This document shows positions 23,407 to 36,055 of a DNA stretch of 64,000 bases, piece after piece. The stretch lies in the NCBI RefSeq assembly GCF_933775445.1, contig NC_065878.1, positions 11,915,395 to 11,979,394 on the forward strand, written 5' to 3'. The position numbers and the translations under genes are program-made. The notes below the pieces were generated by a model. It was not told the DNA's origin, did no database searches, and worked only from the letters and a program-made list of their open reading frames with translations. The first letter of the stretch is position 1, and each line of letters opens with the position of its first letter. Source of the stretch: Argentina anserina. Its lineage: Eukaryota; Streptophyta; Magnoliopsida; Rosales; Rosaceae.

Positions 23407-23450
23407 AGTAGCCATTATCTTTTTTTTTTGGTCAATTAGTAGCCATTATC
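23407..23450 (-). mobile_element. Vestigial LINE insertion with 13-bp target duplication
   Basis: AGTAGCCATTATC occurs exactly at 23407-23419 and 23438-23450. Between the copies lie only 18 bp, which on the minus strand read AATTGACC followed by A10. This is the form of an L1-type target-primed insertion truncated to a few bases plus poly(A). It lies in the PLATZ promoter/5' flank. Confidence 0.75.
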
Positions 23451-24596
23451 AATTTATCATAGGGAGAGAGAAACATGGACTTTGGAGAGAAAGAAAGTGA
23501 AACACCGCCTGGCAATTGATACGCCAGTATCTCACATCCCTTACCAATGACAGCACAAAGGAAAACAGAGAAAAAGTTGCTGTATATATTGGAGAAATGA
23601 TTACCAATCGTGTTCTTTTCAATTTTCTTGCATTTTTTCCATACTCGTTGTTTTATACGGTTTTATTGAAAAATTATTATATATATCCAGTGTATAGTTT
23701 ATATGACGTACCTCTTTAATTTTATTCATTTATTTTTCACTGTGTTTATTATTAATTAGTTACTCATATTTAAATAATTTTTTTCTCTTTCACCACGTGC
23801 ATGTTTATTACATTATGAAGTAATATGATTGATTTGATACACCATATGACAGTGTGATATGGTGTACCGGGTACACAGAATAATTACTCAGTTTTCTTAT
23901 TGTGATTTAGAGATAAGAGAGAAAAGGAAACAGTACAGAAAAAAATTGTTATAGGTACACAAAATAATTACTCGGTTTAATTATTTTGATTTAGAGAAGA
24001 GAGAAAAAATAGAAATTTTGATTAACGGTTTTCTTCCATATACTGTAGTTACTCCTTGGAAGTTGGAGCCTTAAGATCATATGCAGTAGTGGTCCACTCT
24101 GATGGGGTGGAGGGAGGGTTGGGGGCAAAAAACAGATGCAATGGTGATGAATTACCCCAGACCAAACATGGGGCCTACCAACTCAGGCCAAGAGCTTGGT
24201 TAATGTACGGGGTGAGAGATTTGTAGAGCCCAATTCTTTTACATGCACAACGGGAAGAAAAAATCCAAATAAAATAATCAGTCTCTAGATTTAAATCAAT
24301 GGTCACAATTTTATGTTTTGAAAGAAAACTCATTTTTTAATATAGTGTAAATAGTAATTGGTCATCAGATTGATCACATTCTTATATTGTTAAACAGATG
24401 AATAATGACCAATTTAAGTAAATAGTGGATTAACCCGGGGGCTGAGGATTAGTCCAACCCACCCAAAATGGGTGCATTTGCTCAAAGAGCATTGTGCCAA
24501 ACTTGACAAAATTATTATTTTTATCCGTACTTACCAGGAAAACAAAAGGTGGAGAAAATGAAATTTCTTTCCCCATATTTTTTCTTCATATGATTG
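23451..24596. other. Intergenic, nothing recognised
   Basis: AT-rich flank of the PLATZ gene. Two similar stretches containing AATAATTACTC near 23880 and 23960 suggest a local duplication. No coding region is supported. Confidence 0.4.
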
Positions 24597-24664
24597 AAAA
24601 TGCTTCATTTTTTTTTGGTAATGAAAATATTCATTAAGGGAACAAGCCCTAAAAAACTGCTTCA
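24597..24664 (-). mobile_element. LINE 3'-tail insertion, about 45 bp
   Basis: The flanks AAAATGCTTCA (24597-24607) and AAAACTGCTTCA (24653-24664) match apart from one extra base. The insert read on the minus strand is AGGGCTTGTTCCCTTAATG, then ATTTTCATTACC, then poly(A). This is a typical plant L1 3' end, heavily 5'-truncated. Confidence 0.6.
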
Positions 24665-27600
24665 GTTATGTGAACCAAAAGATACCGATGTGAACCGTCG
24701 AATACCAATTTGAATCACAACATTTTTTTTGGGACACAAATTATCACATTTTTCACTCAATTGTGACTCAAACACACTTTGGTTACTCACGTGAGTTAAT
24801 TACTCTAGTAAAAAATTCAGTGAGTACTCTTACTCACTTTGTTTTCCATTTCAGAACTTTCTTATATATCACTAAATTAGTGAAATCAGACTTACGCAGT
24901 GTGTATCTATTCTTGTTGGATTTTTGAAAGTAATTTTATATTTAAGTAGTGGAATGAGAAATTTTCTTAATCCATATCACAAATTTCGAAGCAAAAATCA
25001 AATAAAAGTTTCAATAAAAAAACCCCAAAATTAACTAGGAGGTTGAAATGAACACAAAAATACAATTGCTGTTTACTAGGAGCCCGTGTCCCAAAAACTC
25101 TTAATCTTCAAGAAACAGGTGCCATATTAATGGTCGAATTTGTTGGTGCCGGTGGCTTTTCTCAGTGGAAATCGGTTACAATGGTGCAAGTGGGGATTAG
25201 GCCCTGCAAAATACCACACAGTTTCACTCGTTCCTTTTTCTTGGTCAGAGATTTCCCGAATAGGGTCTTGATGATTGCCTCTGTGACATTGCTTGCTTTG
25301 TGACATTAGGAAATGTCATTAAAAACGGTGCTTCACTTTAATCTCGTCTGTGAATATTTATGTATAACTCTTTAACATTTCTGAACAAATCAAATCAAGC
25401 ACAAAGTACATTATAGCATTTTGCATATACTTTGTAACTTTCCTCTACTAAGTTTGCATTCAGATCAAAGTCACGAGATCATCACTCATGCCACTTATGT
25501 ATCCATGGAATTTGACAGAGTTCCCTTACCCTCACTTGTATACTAATAGACTAATAGGTAAGTTTCTATGACTTGAAGTTACCATGGACATTTCTATATC
25601 TCAGTTACTAAAGACAACCTTAATCAGCCAAATTATGTTGTTTGCTCATCGATCGCTAGTGTGCCTGATAGTTAATTTGGCTCACAATAAGCTAGTACTC
25701 ATCCAACTAAACTAATATTGCTGGAAATGAAAACTTCTAGCCACGCGGCTTGATGCAACCTAAAACTAGGGTAAATGTGTGATTAGCATTGTTGTATTCC
25801 CATCGAATCCAATGGTTGAAACAATCAATTTTGTCTTCATGTCGAAAGTTTGAAGTTGAAAGATTATATATCAATTACTGAAAACAAGTTTAATCGGCCG
25901 AACTATGCTTTTTAATTTGTAGATCACATAAACTGTGATAGCCAATGTGTGTGATGTATTGTTGTATTCACATCAAATCTAATCGGTGATACAAAAGTTT
26001 GTCTTAATGTAGAAAGGTGGAAGTTGAGATGTCTGGTGCTAATGTAACTTTATAACTAGATAATGTGTGTATAAAGCAGCTATTGATGTTCAAATGGCAT
26101 ATCGGGTCATGTTAACACTTATACTTCATCTTCTAACGTACGAGGACTACGAGAGTTTAAAACGCCAATATTGCTCCACGCTTTCCCTACTAAGCATAAA
26201 AAGGTTATCCATGCCAAATGTCGATATGGAACTCCCAAGGTCAAATTGAAAAATCACTTAGAGTCGTTAGAGATGTTGATCCAAAACCATATATGGTGAC
26301 CATGATTACATTGCTTACAATAAGGTTTTGAAATCCAACACAAGAAACGGGCTTTCAAGAGAGCAGTACACCTAGAGTAGATAACTCATATTGCACATAA
26401 TGCATGTACAGCCAAAATATAGCAATCGAAATAAATTTGTTTTGGTCGATCAAATCTGAGAAACCTTCATGCCCAAAAAAGAGGGGAGAAGAGGACAAGA
26501 AACTTATAGCATAGAGCCAAAGCAGCTGGCTCTGAGTCTGTGACTGGTGGTGCCGGTGGGATAGCTGCAGATAGAGACAGAGCAAAGAGTTAGAGAAGAG
26601 GCAAAAGGCCACCCAGAATTGTACCAAAGTAGTCGTCAGCCGCTGAGGGAGAGAACCAGAGCAGCAGAGCCAGAAGTGTCCCAACAACCTCACTGAGAGC
26701 ATTTGCATTGCATTAACAGGAGGAAGGAGCTTCCCCCAACATCATGATGTCTTTGTGTTCTTTTACGACAAACAGATCATCTCTGATATTCCCCCAGATC
26801 TCCCCCCATTTATTGCATATATTGACCTAATGCTCCCCTAGCTATGGTTGATTTGAAATTTCCATTAAGATTTCAAAACTATAAATTTTGTGGTATCGAG
26901 TGCAAATCTATAAATATTGACTTTAAACATGTCATCATCGACGATTGAGATTATAAATGTATTTCTTTTAATTAACGGATAATATATTGGCTTAAATAAC
27001 AGTCGAAAGGACTCTTTGTTGAAGCCGCAAAATCGCTTTCCCATACTGGGACTTCCAAAAGGACTCTTTGTTGCCGACCTCATAGCCGGAACAAGCCGCC
27101 ACTGCCAACTGAATGATCACCTTCATCCTGAGGGAGAAACCCCAGTAGAGAAAAAGAGTAAACTTTTAAGAATATTTAAATTTTAAGTATAGAAGGACCA
27201 CTTTAGTTCATATTGTAAGCTATATATTCTTTGTTAACATTTTGACATAATGATTTCTTCTGTTTTTCGATGATGAAAAAAGAAAAACTTATAAAGAAAA
27301 ACCTCTTGGATAACCTATATTATGAAAATCAAAATTAAAAGCAATTATAGCCTAAAGAGGAAGAGAGTGATTCTAATTTGACATAGAAGAAATCATTTAG
27401 TACCTCAACCTATTGATTTCATTTGTCTCCATCAATATATTTTAATCTATGGATGGATGGAAAACAAAATTTGCACACATCAATTTACAACCCACACACA
27501 CCTTTTATTTTTTATTTTTTTGAGATTTACTAGCGACTAGTGAGATGTCAAAAATATCCTTATAAAAAAGTTCAAATTATAATAATAGGGACATGTTTGT

Positions 27601-27950
27601 CATTTTCATTATAAATATTAGTTTGTGAATTATAATTCGGAGGTGCAAATCGCACTGCTCAAAATTAATCAATATTAAAGGCAATGTATTATTAGTACTG
27701 TGTTAATAATATAACGATCGATGACTGTCATTAAAAATAATAATCAAATAGTCGAAATTGATACCAACATAGCCGAGTATTAAAACTATGAATATGGAAT
27801 AACTTTTGAAAATTAAAAGTCATCTTCGCATATAGAAATCTCCAAAGTTAGGGGGTGGATTTACTGTAAGTTACCCAATGGCTCCACATATGGCCAAATT
27901 TTGGCCCCTATACTTTAAGTCCCGATGAAGATAGAGCTAATTTATTTTTT
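24665..27950. other. Intergenic, no supported gene
   Basis: Open frames here (26067-26249 plus, 26355-26708 minus, 26865-27083 minus) show no recognisable domain. The minus-strand stretch around 26500-26710 encodes short hydrophobic runs in two frames, but no start, splice pattern or family match makes a gene model. Otherwise it is AT-rich DNA with scattered homopolymer runs. Confidence 0.4.
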
Positions 27951-29311
27951 GGGCAAATTATATAATAGTACTATTTTTATAATACATTATAAAAATATCA
28001 CTACTTATTTTTCAGTTATAAAAATATCATCTCAATTGATTAGAAATTACAAAATAGTTAACAGGCTTGGAATAAAATTAGATTATAGTCACTTTTAAAA
28101 TATTTTCCGAATAATTCTACCATTTCTTTTTCATCTTCTTCTTCTTTTACTTATTTCTTGGAATTACGACCATAACTTTGCCGTCCAACGATGTATTTAA
28201 GATTGGTTGGTACCGTTGGAAAAATCTCTCTCTCCTATTTCATTTGATACCGTACACACTCCAAACCAACCACCGTACAAGGCGTAACAACCCTCGCAAG
28301 GGGCTGTCGCCGTCCATGGTGGTGCTCCAAGCTAATCCGTCGATATCGAAGATTAAGGCTCATTAATTTAAGTTATTCCTTTCATTCTGAGCATACTCAT
28401 ACCAATCTCTTTTGAACTTTAACATCATTTTGCATATTTAGACATTTTCTTTCGGCATGTCACACTCGATGTCACACCCGCTGTCACACTACATATCTCA
28501 CTAACTGTCACACCCGGTGTCACACCCGGTGTCACACTCTTTGTCACACCCGTTGTCACACCCGTTGTCACACTCTATCACACTACCTATCACACTAGCT
28601 GTCACATCCGTTGTCACACCTCCTGTCACATTACCTATCACACTAACTGTCACACCCCTATTACACTAACTGTCACACCGGGTCACACCCACTATTACAT
28701 TGTTTTATGTGATTATGTTGTGAAAAGAAGAAGAAGAAACTGGTATAGGTACCTAGAAAACTACTCGTTTCTTTTTCTGGCGAGCCGCATCTGCAACAAC
28801 ACCAGCCTTCTCGTCCTCAGCGTCGTCGCCGCCACCACCTCCAAATCTTCACCCAAGTCAAGTACGTCAAGTCAGGCATGGTCCTCGTCCTTGGCACCAC
28901 TCCACTACCGCCTTTGTCGTCTCAAAACTCAGGGAGCTTCTCGCACTGGCGACCTCACTTGCATCGTCGACGTCCCAGCCTCAAAGCGAACCTAGGAACA
29001 TGCCTCGGGATCTCTCTCTCCATTATCAATTAGCCCCCCAAAATTAACCACACCATCGACAACGCTAACGAGGCCAACCCCAGTCTTGACTTAGTCAAAC
29101 GCCGAGGGTTGGAGAAGAAGTTGGTTTTACGATTTCTGTGGAACCAAAATGGCAGTGGCATTCTTCATAATTTTGGCGAAATAAGGGGCAACGCTATAAG
29201 TAATTTAAGAAACTGATTCTTTTCTAATTTTTAAACGTTGACTTTTTTCTAATTTCAAATGTCAAAAGTGACTTTTTTTTTAATAAAAAAACATTTTTTT
29301 GTGCCAATAAG
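27951..29311 (+). mobile_element. Mutator-like repeat with TGTCACAC tract and GC-rich interior
   Basis: Starts GGGCAAATTATATAATAGTA at 27951. It shares with the minus-strand copy at 5797-5256 the blocks CGTTGGAAAAATCTC, CCTCGCAAGGGGCTG, CCATGGTGGTGCT and CATTCTGAGCATACTC, in the same order. Then come TGTCACAC repeats and GAAGAAGAA, followed by a GC-rich stretch (about 28770-29110). The right end near 29311 has CGTTGACTTTTTTCTAATTT, resembling the complement of the left subterminal region, so terminal inverted repeats are likely but diverged. No transposase is present. The GC-rich interior could be a captured gene fragment, but I cannot name a source gene. Confidence 0.5.
28458..28700 (+). repeat. 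TGTCACAC-type satellite tract
   Basis: About 20 variants of TGTCACACC and TATCACACT at 9-12-bp spacing. This is the same tract type as at 2546-2700 (plus) and 5256-5400 (minus). Confidence 0.8.
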
Positions 29312-29342
29312 AGATTTTTATTGGAAGCCAAACCAAGCGAAG

Positions 29343-32300
29343 CAAACAAGCTTTAGGGTTCTCTCTTTTTTAACTCAGTATCTCCAGTTTTTTGGTCTCC
29401 TATAAATTTGTAGTTTTTTGTGGCTAATGATCGTGGTCCTCGGCTTCCAACTCTTTGGTTGTTAAAGGGTTGTCACGTTCCATGTCCATCGATAATCTCC
29501 AATACAGAGCAACAAGTTACTATCCAGGTTTCTTTTGATAACGAACTTAGTCAATTTTCTTTTGTTTATGCCCCTACTTCTTACATTAAACACATGGAAT
29601 TATGGCATGACTTGTCAACTATCAGTGCTTAGACAACTATTGCTCGGATGGTTATTGGGGATTTCAATTCAGTGTTGGGAGCTCATGAAAAGTCAGGGGG
29701 TCCTCCTCCATCTCGTATTTCTTGTTCAAAGTTTTAGATTATGTCAGATGTTTGTGATTTTGTTCATTTAAATACTACTGGTGCCCGTTATACTTGGACG
29801 AACAGATGAAGAGTTATGGTACGTGTTGAGCTCCGATTAGACAGATCTCTCTGTAGCACAAGTTGGTTTGAAACTTGGCCTTCCTCTAGCTGTGTTACTT
29901 TGCCTCGTGTTGTCTCAGATCACACCCCTTTAATTTTCTCTGCTGCTAAGCTCTCAGCATGTGGTCCTAAGTTTTCAAGTTTCAATCTATGTGGTTGAAT
30001 CATCCTAGTTTTCATGAAACAGTAGCACACTGTTGGAATCTAGTATTTTCTATGCTTGCCCGATGTATGTCACTTTGCAGAAATTGAAGGCCTAAAAAGC
30101 TTGTTTGCGAGCTTGGAATAAATCGGTTTTTGGGGATGTTTATGAGAATGTTAATCGGGCTCGTGAGGATTTATTAAGAATTCAGCAAGACAACACTACT
30201 TATGGTATGACTGATCAGAAGTTTGAAAATGAGGTAGCGGCAAAAACTCGGGTCTTAAATGCGATGAGGATGCAGGAATGCTTTTGGAAGGATAAAGCTC
30301 GCGTAAAATGGCTCATTAATGGTGATCGTAGTACTTCATTTTTTCATACTTAGGGTAAGATCCGGTTTGCTAGTGCCCGAATGTCTTCAATCCATGATGG
30401 GGAAAGACTTTTGTTGGAACCTTCAGATATTGCTGCTCATGTTGTTGGATTTTATCATAATCTTTATTCTTCTTCAGCTCCAACTCAAAACTTAAATGAA
30501 GTATGCTATGTTATTCCTTCTTTGGTTTCTAATGCTGAAAATGATTGGCTTACAAAAATTCCCACTATTGAGGAAATTAAAAATGTTGTCTTTGCTGAAT
30601 GCTTCCAATGCCCCAGGCCCAGATTGGTTTCCAAGTTCTTTTTATCAAGCTTGTTAGAATGTTGTCGGTTGTGATGTTGTGTCTTGTGTGTGACATTTTT
30701 TTGAGCAAAATTGGTTGTTTCCAAACATGAATAGTAATTTCTTGGTTCTTATTCCAAAAGTTCAAGATGCTCATCAAATCGCTCAATTTCGACCGATTAC
30801 TTTAGCCAATTTTATTTATAAGATCATTCCAAAGATTTTGGCTACACGCTTGGGTCCAATTGCTACTTGTATAAATTCTCCTGAGCAATCTGCTTTTCTT
30901 CCTGGTAGAAAATTTTTTGATTGCATGGGTGCAGTGTATGAGTGTTTCAATTTTCTTGATCGTAAGGCCTATGGTGGTAATGTGGGGATCAAGGTTTACA
31001 TTGCTAAAGCATTTGCCACACTGAATTGATATTTTTTAATTCGGGTTCTACAAAAGTTTGGGTTCTCTAATATTTTTATCAGTTGGATCAATACTATACT
31101 TCAATCGGCAAGGTTATCAATTTTAATTAATGGTTCTCCTCAAGGCTTTTTTTCTTGCTCTCGTGGCGTGAGACAAGGGGACCCTCTTTCTCCATTGTTA
31201 TTTTGTCTCTCTCAGCCATGGTCTATCTTTGTTGCTCCAAACTGATCGATTAAAGCCAATATATTTTCCTCGGAATTGCACACCCCCTTCTCATGTTTTA
31301 TATGTTGATGATCTTATCGTTTTCTGCCATGGGGACAAACATTCTCTTACTCAATTGAGAAATTTCTTTAATCATTACAGTTCTGCTTCCGATCAATATA
31401 TAAATGCCGAGAAAAGTACTTTTTACCTTGGAGCCAAGTATCAGTATCAGCAAGGGTCAGTTCAGCGTATATTGGGTTTTCGTGCAGATCGGCTTCCTTT
31501 TACTTATTTGGGAGTTCCAATCTTTTGTGACAAGTCTCGGAGATGTCATCTTCAAGTCATTGCTGATAAAGCAAAATCGAGACTTATGGGCTGGCAAAGG
31601 CGTCTTCTCTCTATGGCTGGTCAGACTCAATTGGTGCAATCAATTTTTCAAAGTATGTTGCTTCATAGTTTTACTCTATATCAGTGGCCGGTCTATCTCA
31701 TTTCGAAGTTAGCATTATGGGATCGTAATTTTATTTGGTCTGGTAACATTGGGACCCGGAAGATCGTCACTGTTCCTTGGACTTAAGTGTGTGTCTCGCA
31801 GTAAGAAGGGGGACTTGGTATCTGTAATTTATTTTCTCTGAATTCAGCTGTTGTTCTGAAGTTTGCATGAGATTCTTATTCTTCTCATTCTCAATGGGGT
31901 GCTTATGTACGCGCAAGGTATCCTATTATGTGTAATTGCAAGTTGGGTTATCGTAAATCTTCAATTTGGTCAGGTTTTCGGTCAATTGCTTCTCATTTTA
32001 AGGAAAGTTGTCGTTGGTTGATTGGGGATGGAAAGTCAATTAGTTTTTGGAAGGATAAATGGCTTGAGGTGCCTATGCTAGAGAATTTGGGTATCTCAAA
32101 TTGGTCTTATTTTAGCAATCTTCGTGTGGTTGATTTTATTTACAATAATTCATGGCAGCTTCCTCCATTATTTTCTCACAATTTTCCTATATTGGCCGAG
32201 CATATTTATGCTATTTCCCTTCCTCTCTCTAATGAGCCTAATATGCTTATTTGGGAACTCTCTCCCTCTGGTGAGTTGTGTTTTTCTAGGTGGATATGAT

Positions 32301-33556
32301 TTTATGAGGCATCATCTCCATGTGAAAGTGTGGGCATCTAATATATGGCGGTATTACATTCCTCCACGTTACTCTTTTTTGGTTTGGAGAATTCTTTTTA
32401 ACTGGCTACCTACTGATGATAGGCTGCAAATATGTGGAATTCCCGTGGTGTCTATCTGTCAACTTTGTTATTGCTCTGTTGAGATTTCTTTGCACTTGTT
32501 TTTACATTGCCCTTTTTCTCAACATGTCTGGAGGTGGCTAGCGGTTCAGTTTGGGACATCGTTTTCTACTTCTGCCTCTCTGATAGATTTTTGGGTAAGC
32601 TATTATCGAAAACGTTTCTCCTCTCAGCTTTATAATTTGTGGCTAGCGATAGGCATGTTTACCTTCATGGCTTTATGGAAGGTTCAGAATAGGCTAGGTT
32701 TGACAATCGTCCCCCTCTTTTCTCTAAGTTGTGTTGCTCAATTTTGGCTTGGATTCGTCAAATTAGCCCTTTTGCTCCTGGTCACTCTAAAAGTGTTATT
32801 GATGCCTGTTTATTGGCCTCTTTGGGTGTTGTTCCCAACCGCTGTAAGCCTCCAAAAATACATCATGTTTTATGGCAGACACCAATTTATCCTCAAGTTA
32901 AAGTTAACACTGACGGATTGGCTAAATGTAACTCAGGTCCAGCAGCTTGTGGGGGTGTTTTTCAGGATTCTTCAGGTGGTTTTTTTAGGGGGTTTTTGTC
33001 AATCGCTTGGTTGGAATTCTTCATTTTATTCTGAGCTTTATGCTGTGATTTTGGCAATTGAAATTGCTATTGCTAAAGGTCGGTTCTACTTATGGTTGGA
33101 AAGTGACTTTGTAAGTGTGGTGACATGTTTTTCTTCCAAATCTTTCTCTCCCCACGTGGAACTGTAGAGTCCGCTGGCAGAACTGTCTATCTATAGTCCG
33201 TCTGATGTCTTTTCCATGCAGTCATATATTCAGAGAAGAAAATGTGGTAGCTGACATAATGGCCAATTTAGGCCTCACCAATGACTCTTTTGCTTGGTAT
33301 GATAGTCCCCCTAGTGTGCTTGTTAAGTTCTTACAAGCTGATTACTTAGGAATTCCGAATTATCAGTTTTCATAGTAGGATTATCTACCTTTTTTTTTCT
33401 TTTTTATTTGAGTTTTTTTTTCTCTCGGTAAAGTTTTAGTCTAGTCCCACTTGCTATGTATTTTATTTTATTTTTCGTTTTTTATTAATTGGAACCGGAC
33501 ATGGGGATGAGCCTCCAACTTGGCTGGGTTCCAAACTCCTTAAAAAAAACAAGCTA
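29343..33556 (+). pseudogene. L1-like LINE, 5'-truncated and degenerate ORF2
   Basis: Order of domains on the plus strand: an apurinic endonuclease (VIGDFNSVLG near 29650, SDHTPLIFSA near 29918), reverse transcriptase (VLIPKV and FRPITLANFIYKII at 30738-30826; GVRQGDPLSPLLF near 31165; YVDDL near 31300), then an RNase H domain (VNTDG near 32903, SELYAVILAIEIA near 33028, EENVVADIMANL near 33237). Stops at 29630, 29735 and 29808 and several frameshifts mean it cannot encode a working protein. The sequence ends with a short poly(A) at 33541-33548. AAACAAGCT occurs just before the start (29343-29351) and after the poly(A) (about 33547-33556), a plausible target duplication. ORF1 is missing. RNase H after reverse transcriptase is common in plant L1 elements. 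Confidence 0.88.
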
Positions 33557-35117
33557 AATAGCCAACGAGGAAAACAAAGCAGAAGGAAATACAACTAGGG
33601 CTGGAAAAACAAACGAAAAGGAGAGCTACTCAAACACTTCAAGGTGAGAGTTCAGAGGCCTATTGGTTCACCTCTCATTATCTTCGCTGCTCGATTTGCT
33701 TCTCTACTCTCTAGGAACCTTTTCCCATAACATTAAGTAGATCTTCTGGCTCAATGTTGTTATGTTGAACTATTTTCTATTTGTTTGATCCGCCGAATTG
33801 AATGAGAAGCTTTCAAGGTGTTTCCCTGAAATCTAACAATGTCCATGACGTACAAAATGTGAACATTAAGCATCTATTGAATTTCTGTCTATTGATAACT
33901 TTGTATTTATTTACTAAAGTAGGCTGATGGCAAATCATATACACCAACTCGAAGTCCATGGCAAACTCACCAGTATCAAAATTTCATTATACAAACAAAA
34001 CCTTGAATTAGATAAATGTTCCCTATCGCAGTAGGCACATGTCAAGACAATCCACATTTCATCCAACCCTTACAGAGCCTTACAAAATAAATTTTTCGGC
34101 AACGCTAAATTCTTGTTGCTACTGAAGCCAGCTTTTGGTAATCATCAACCAATTATAATCTGATTCCACCTTTGCGGTGAATTTCGAATTCATGTGTCAA
34201 CTGGACTTGGGGAAATCATTGCATTTGAAAAACTTATTGGTCCTAGACAAAATGAAAGCAAAACAAGTAGAAGGACATGAAAAAACCTATCTGCATAACC
34301 AAACATCAGACAGTACAAAAATGCAAGCTGCAAATCAGGGCAAAAGTCCCCATACATAGAAATTTGAATATATTAAACCTGCACAATATAGCTCAGTTTC
34401 TGAAGTTTAGTCATCACGGATTCAAATGGAGACAATGAAAGGTGCTCATCTGGTGCAGATCACAAGTATATGTTGCTGTCTCATGCAAAGGTAAAAATCA
34501 ACTTGAATGGCTATTTAGGTTCATTATTGTCTAGCTAAGAGATACCAAACAAAGTTTAACTCCCCAATCTCCGGCAGTCCTCTAGATCTCAATTCTCAAA
34601 CCATTACAAAGCTCTTCACTGCAAGAGGATATACCTACTAGGCATGAAGTGTATGTACCATAACTAGTTCACATACATATGAAGCATATGGAACTATGCA
34701 AGCTTTGGAAAATCAACGATGTAAAAGTACTTCAGTCTCGGAATGTTATCTGGTCCGGTAATTCAAAATTTCAAATGGACAGTCTAACTATACAATGTCA
34801 TTGTTAAATTTGCATGCAATATACACTAAATCACTCTTGCTATATTGAAAGCACAGATAACCCTATATATGTTATGAACTTGGGAATTAGAGACTGGTTT
34901 TCTAGGAATTGATAATATATACAGCTAACTCTAGCATAGGTATTAACTGAGTTAGGACATAGCCAAGGAAATATAACAAGAGTTTCATTTGAATGGAAAT
35001 TGTAACCAATGAAGCAAGGAGCTTCATGAAGCAATTCTATAACAAGTGAGACTTTGCAGTCTGCATATAGCTACCTCTTCCTTATACTGTACTTAAGTAC
35101 CCAGGTAGCTACAAAAG
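33557..35117. other. Intergenic, nothing recognised
   Basis: No gene or repeat structure could be supported. The open frame at 34177-34359 has no recognisable domain. Confidence 0.4.
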
Positions 35118-35651
35118 ATGGCTTTTGGTATGTTTTTTTTCCGAGTTCCCCAACTTACTAGAAATAATTACAACAGATGGACTGTTACAATGAAAGATAT
35201 ACCGAGTTCATATGGTGTATGGGAGATCGTAGAGAAAGGATTCAAGGAGCATGAAGATGAAGACAACTTAGTCCAAAGGCAAGCTTTGAACGATTTAAGC
35301 AAAGGTGATGGAAGAGCTCACACCATCATCCATCAACCCTTGGATGATAATATGTTTGAGAAGGTTGCAACTGCAACCACGTCAAAGGAGGCGTGGGAAG
35401 TTTGTAAGATTTTGTTCAGCGGCATTGATAAATTGCAGAAACTGCGGCTTCAAACTCTTAAAAGAAAGTGTCAAGTTTGCATCAGAAAAAATCGAAGTCC
35501 GTTTCAGTTTGAATGTCAAAGTTCAAGCCATTGGCAGTCATCAACATATCAACACGATACTCGTATGGTTGATGAGAAAATATTTCACTCACTAAATTCA
35601 ATGCTCGAGCATATTTTTAGTTTCCATAGAAGAGTCAGAGGAGCTAAATAG
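35118..35651 (+). pseudogene. Ty1/copia-type gag fragment
   Basis: The open frame starts MAFGMFFFRVPQLTRNNYNRW and continues with WEIVEKGF, ALNDLSKGDGRAHTIIHQPL and ATTSKEAWEVCK. These are hallmarks of the copia gag domain (LTR_Y-W-M pattern, then the A-W-x-L core). From about 35465 the matching sequence continues in another frame (SLNVKVQ, then SLNSMLEHI back in the first), so a frameshift pair has broken it. There is no zinc knuckle and no LTR nearby, so it is an isolated piece. Such gag domains are also found in some domesticated genes, but the frameshift argues against that here. Confidence 0.6.
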
Positions 35652-36055
35652 GGCACAAAAAGAGGCAGTAAGGTTTGCTTTTAATTCTGCATCATCTAGA
35701 TCGGGTGAGGATGCAAATAGTATGTTTTAAATTTGCCAAGATAAATGCATTTTAGCCTAGGACTAACTTGCAGCTATCACATATACAGATTAGAATTATC
35801 GCCAAGAATTATTTTAAACACAGCTTGTAATCTAGTTTTAATTAAAAAGCAAAACCCAATATGCATGATATATCAACTGTATTCTTATAATCTAAGTATG
35901 CATTCTTCTTTGGTGAGTACGTTTTGTGTAGTGTGAAACTGGAGTGCCCAGAAGCTATTAATCAATGAAAATTTGATGATTGGCCCAAAAATTTTAACAA
36001 CAGAATTACAGAAACAAGATAATTATAGGACTATGCTTACCAATAATCGAAATTA
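35652..36055. other. Intergenic, nothing recognised
   Basis: AT-rich; no supported feature. Confidence 0.35.

Noticed and set aside
26355..26708. Hydrophobic 117-codon minus-strand frame, and an alternative frame resembling a signal peptide.
   Set aside because: No family match, no consistent splice model; considered and dropped an arabinogalactan-peptide reading because the conserved Pro/Ala core and C-terminal tail are not there.
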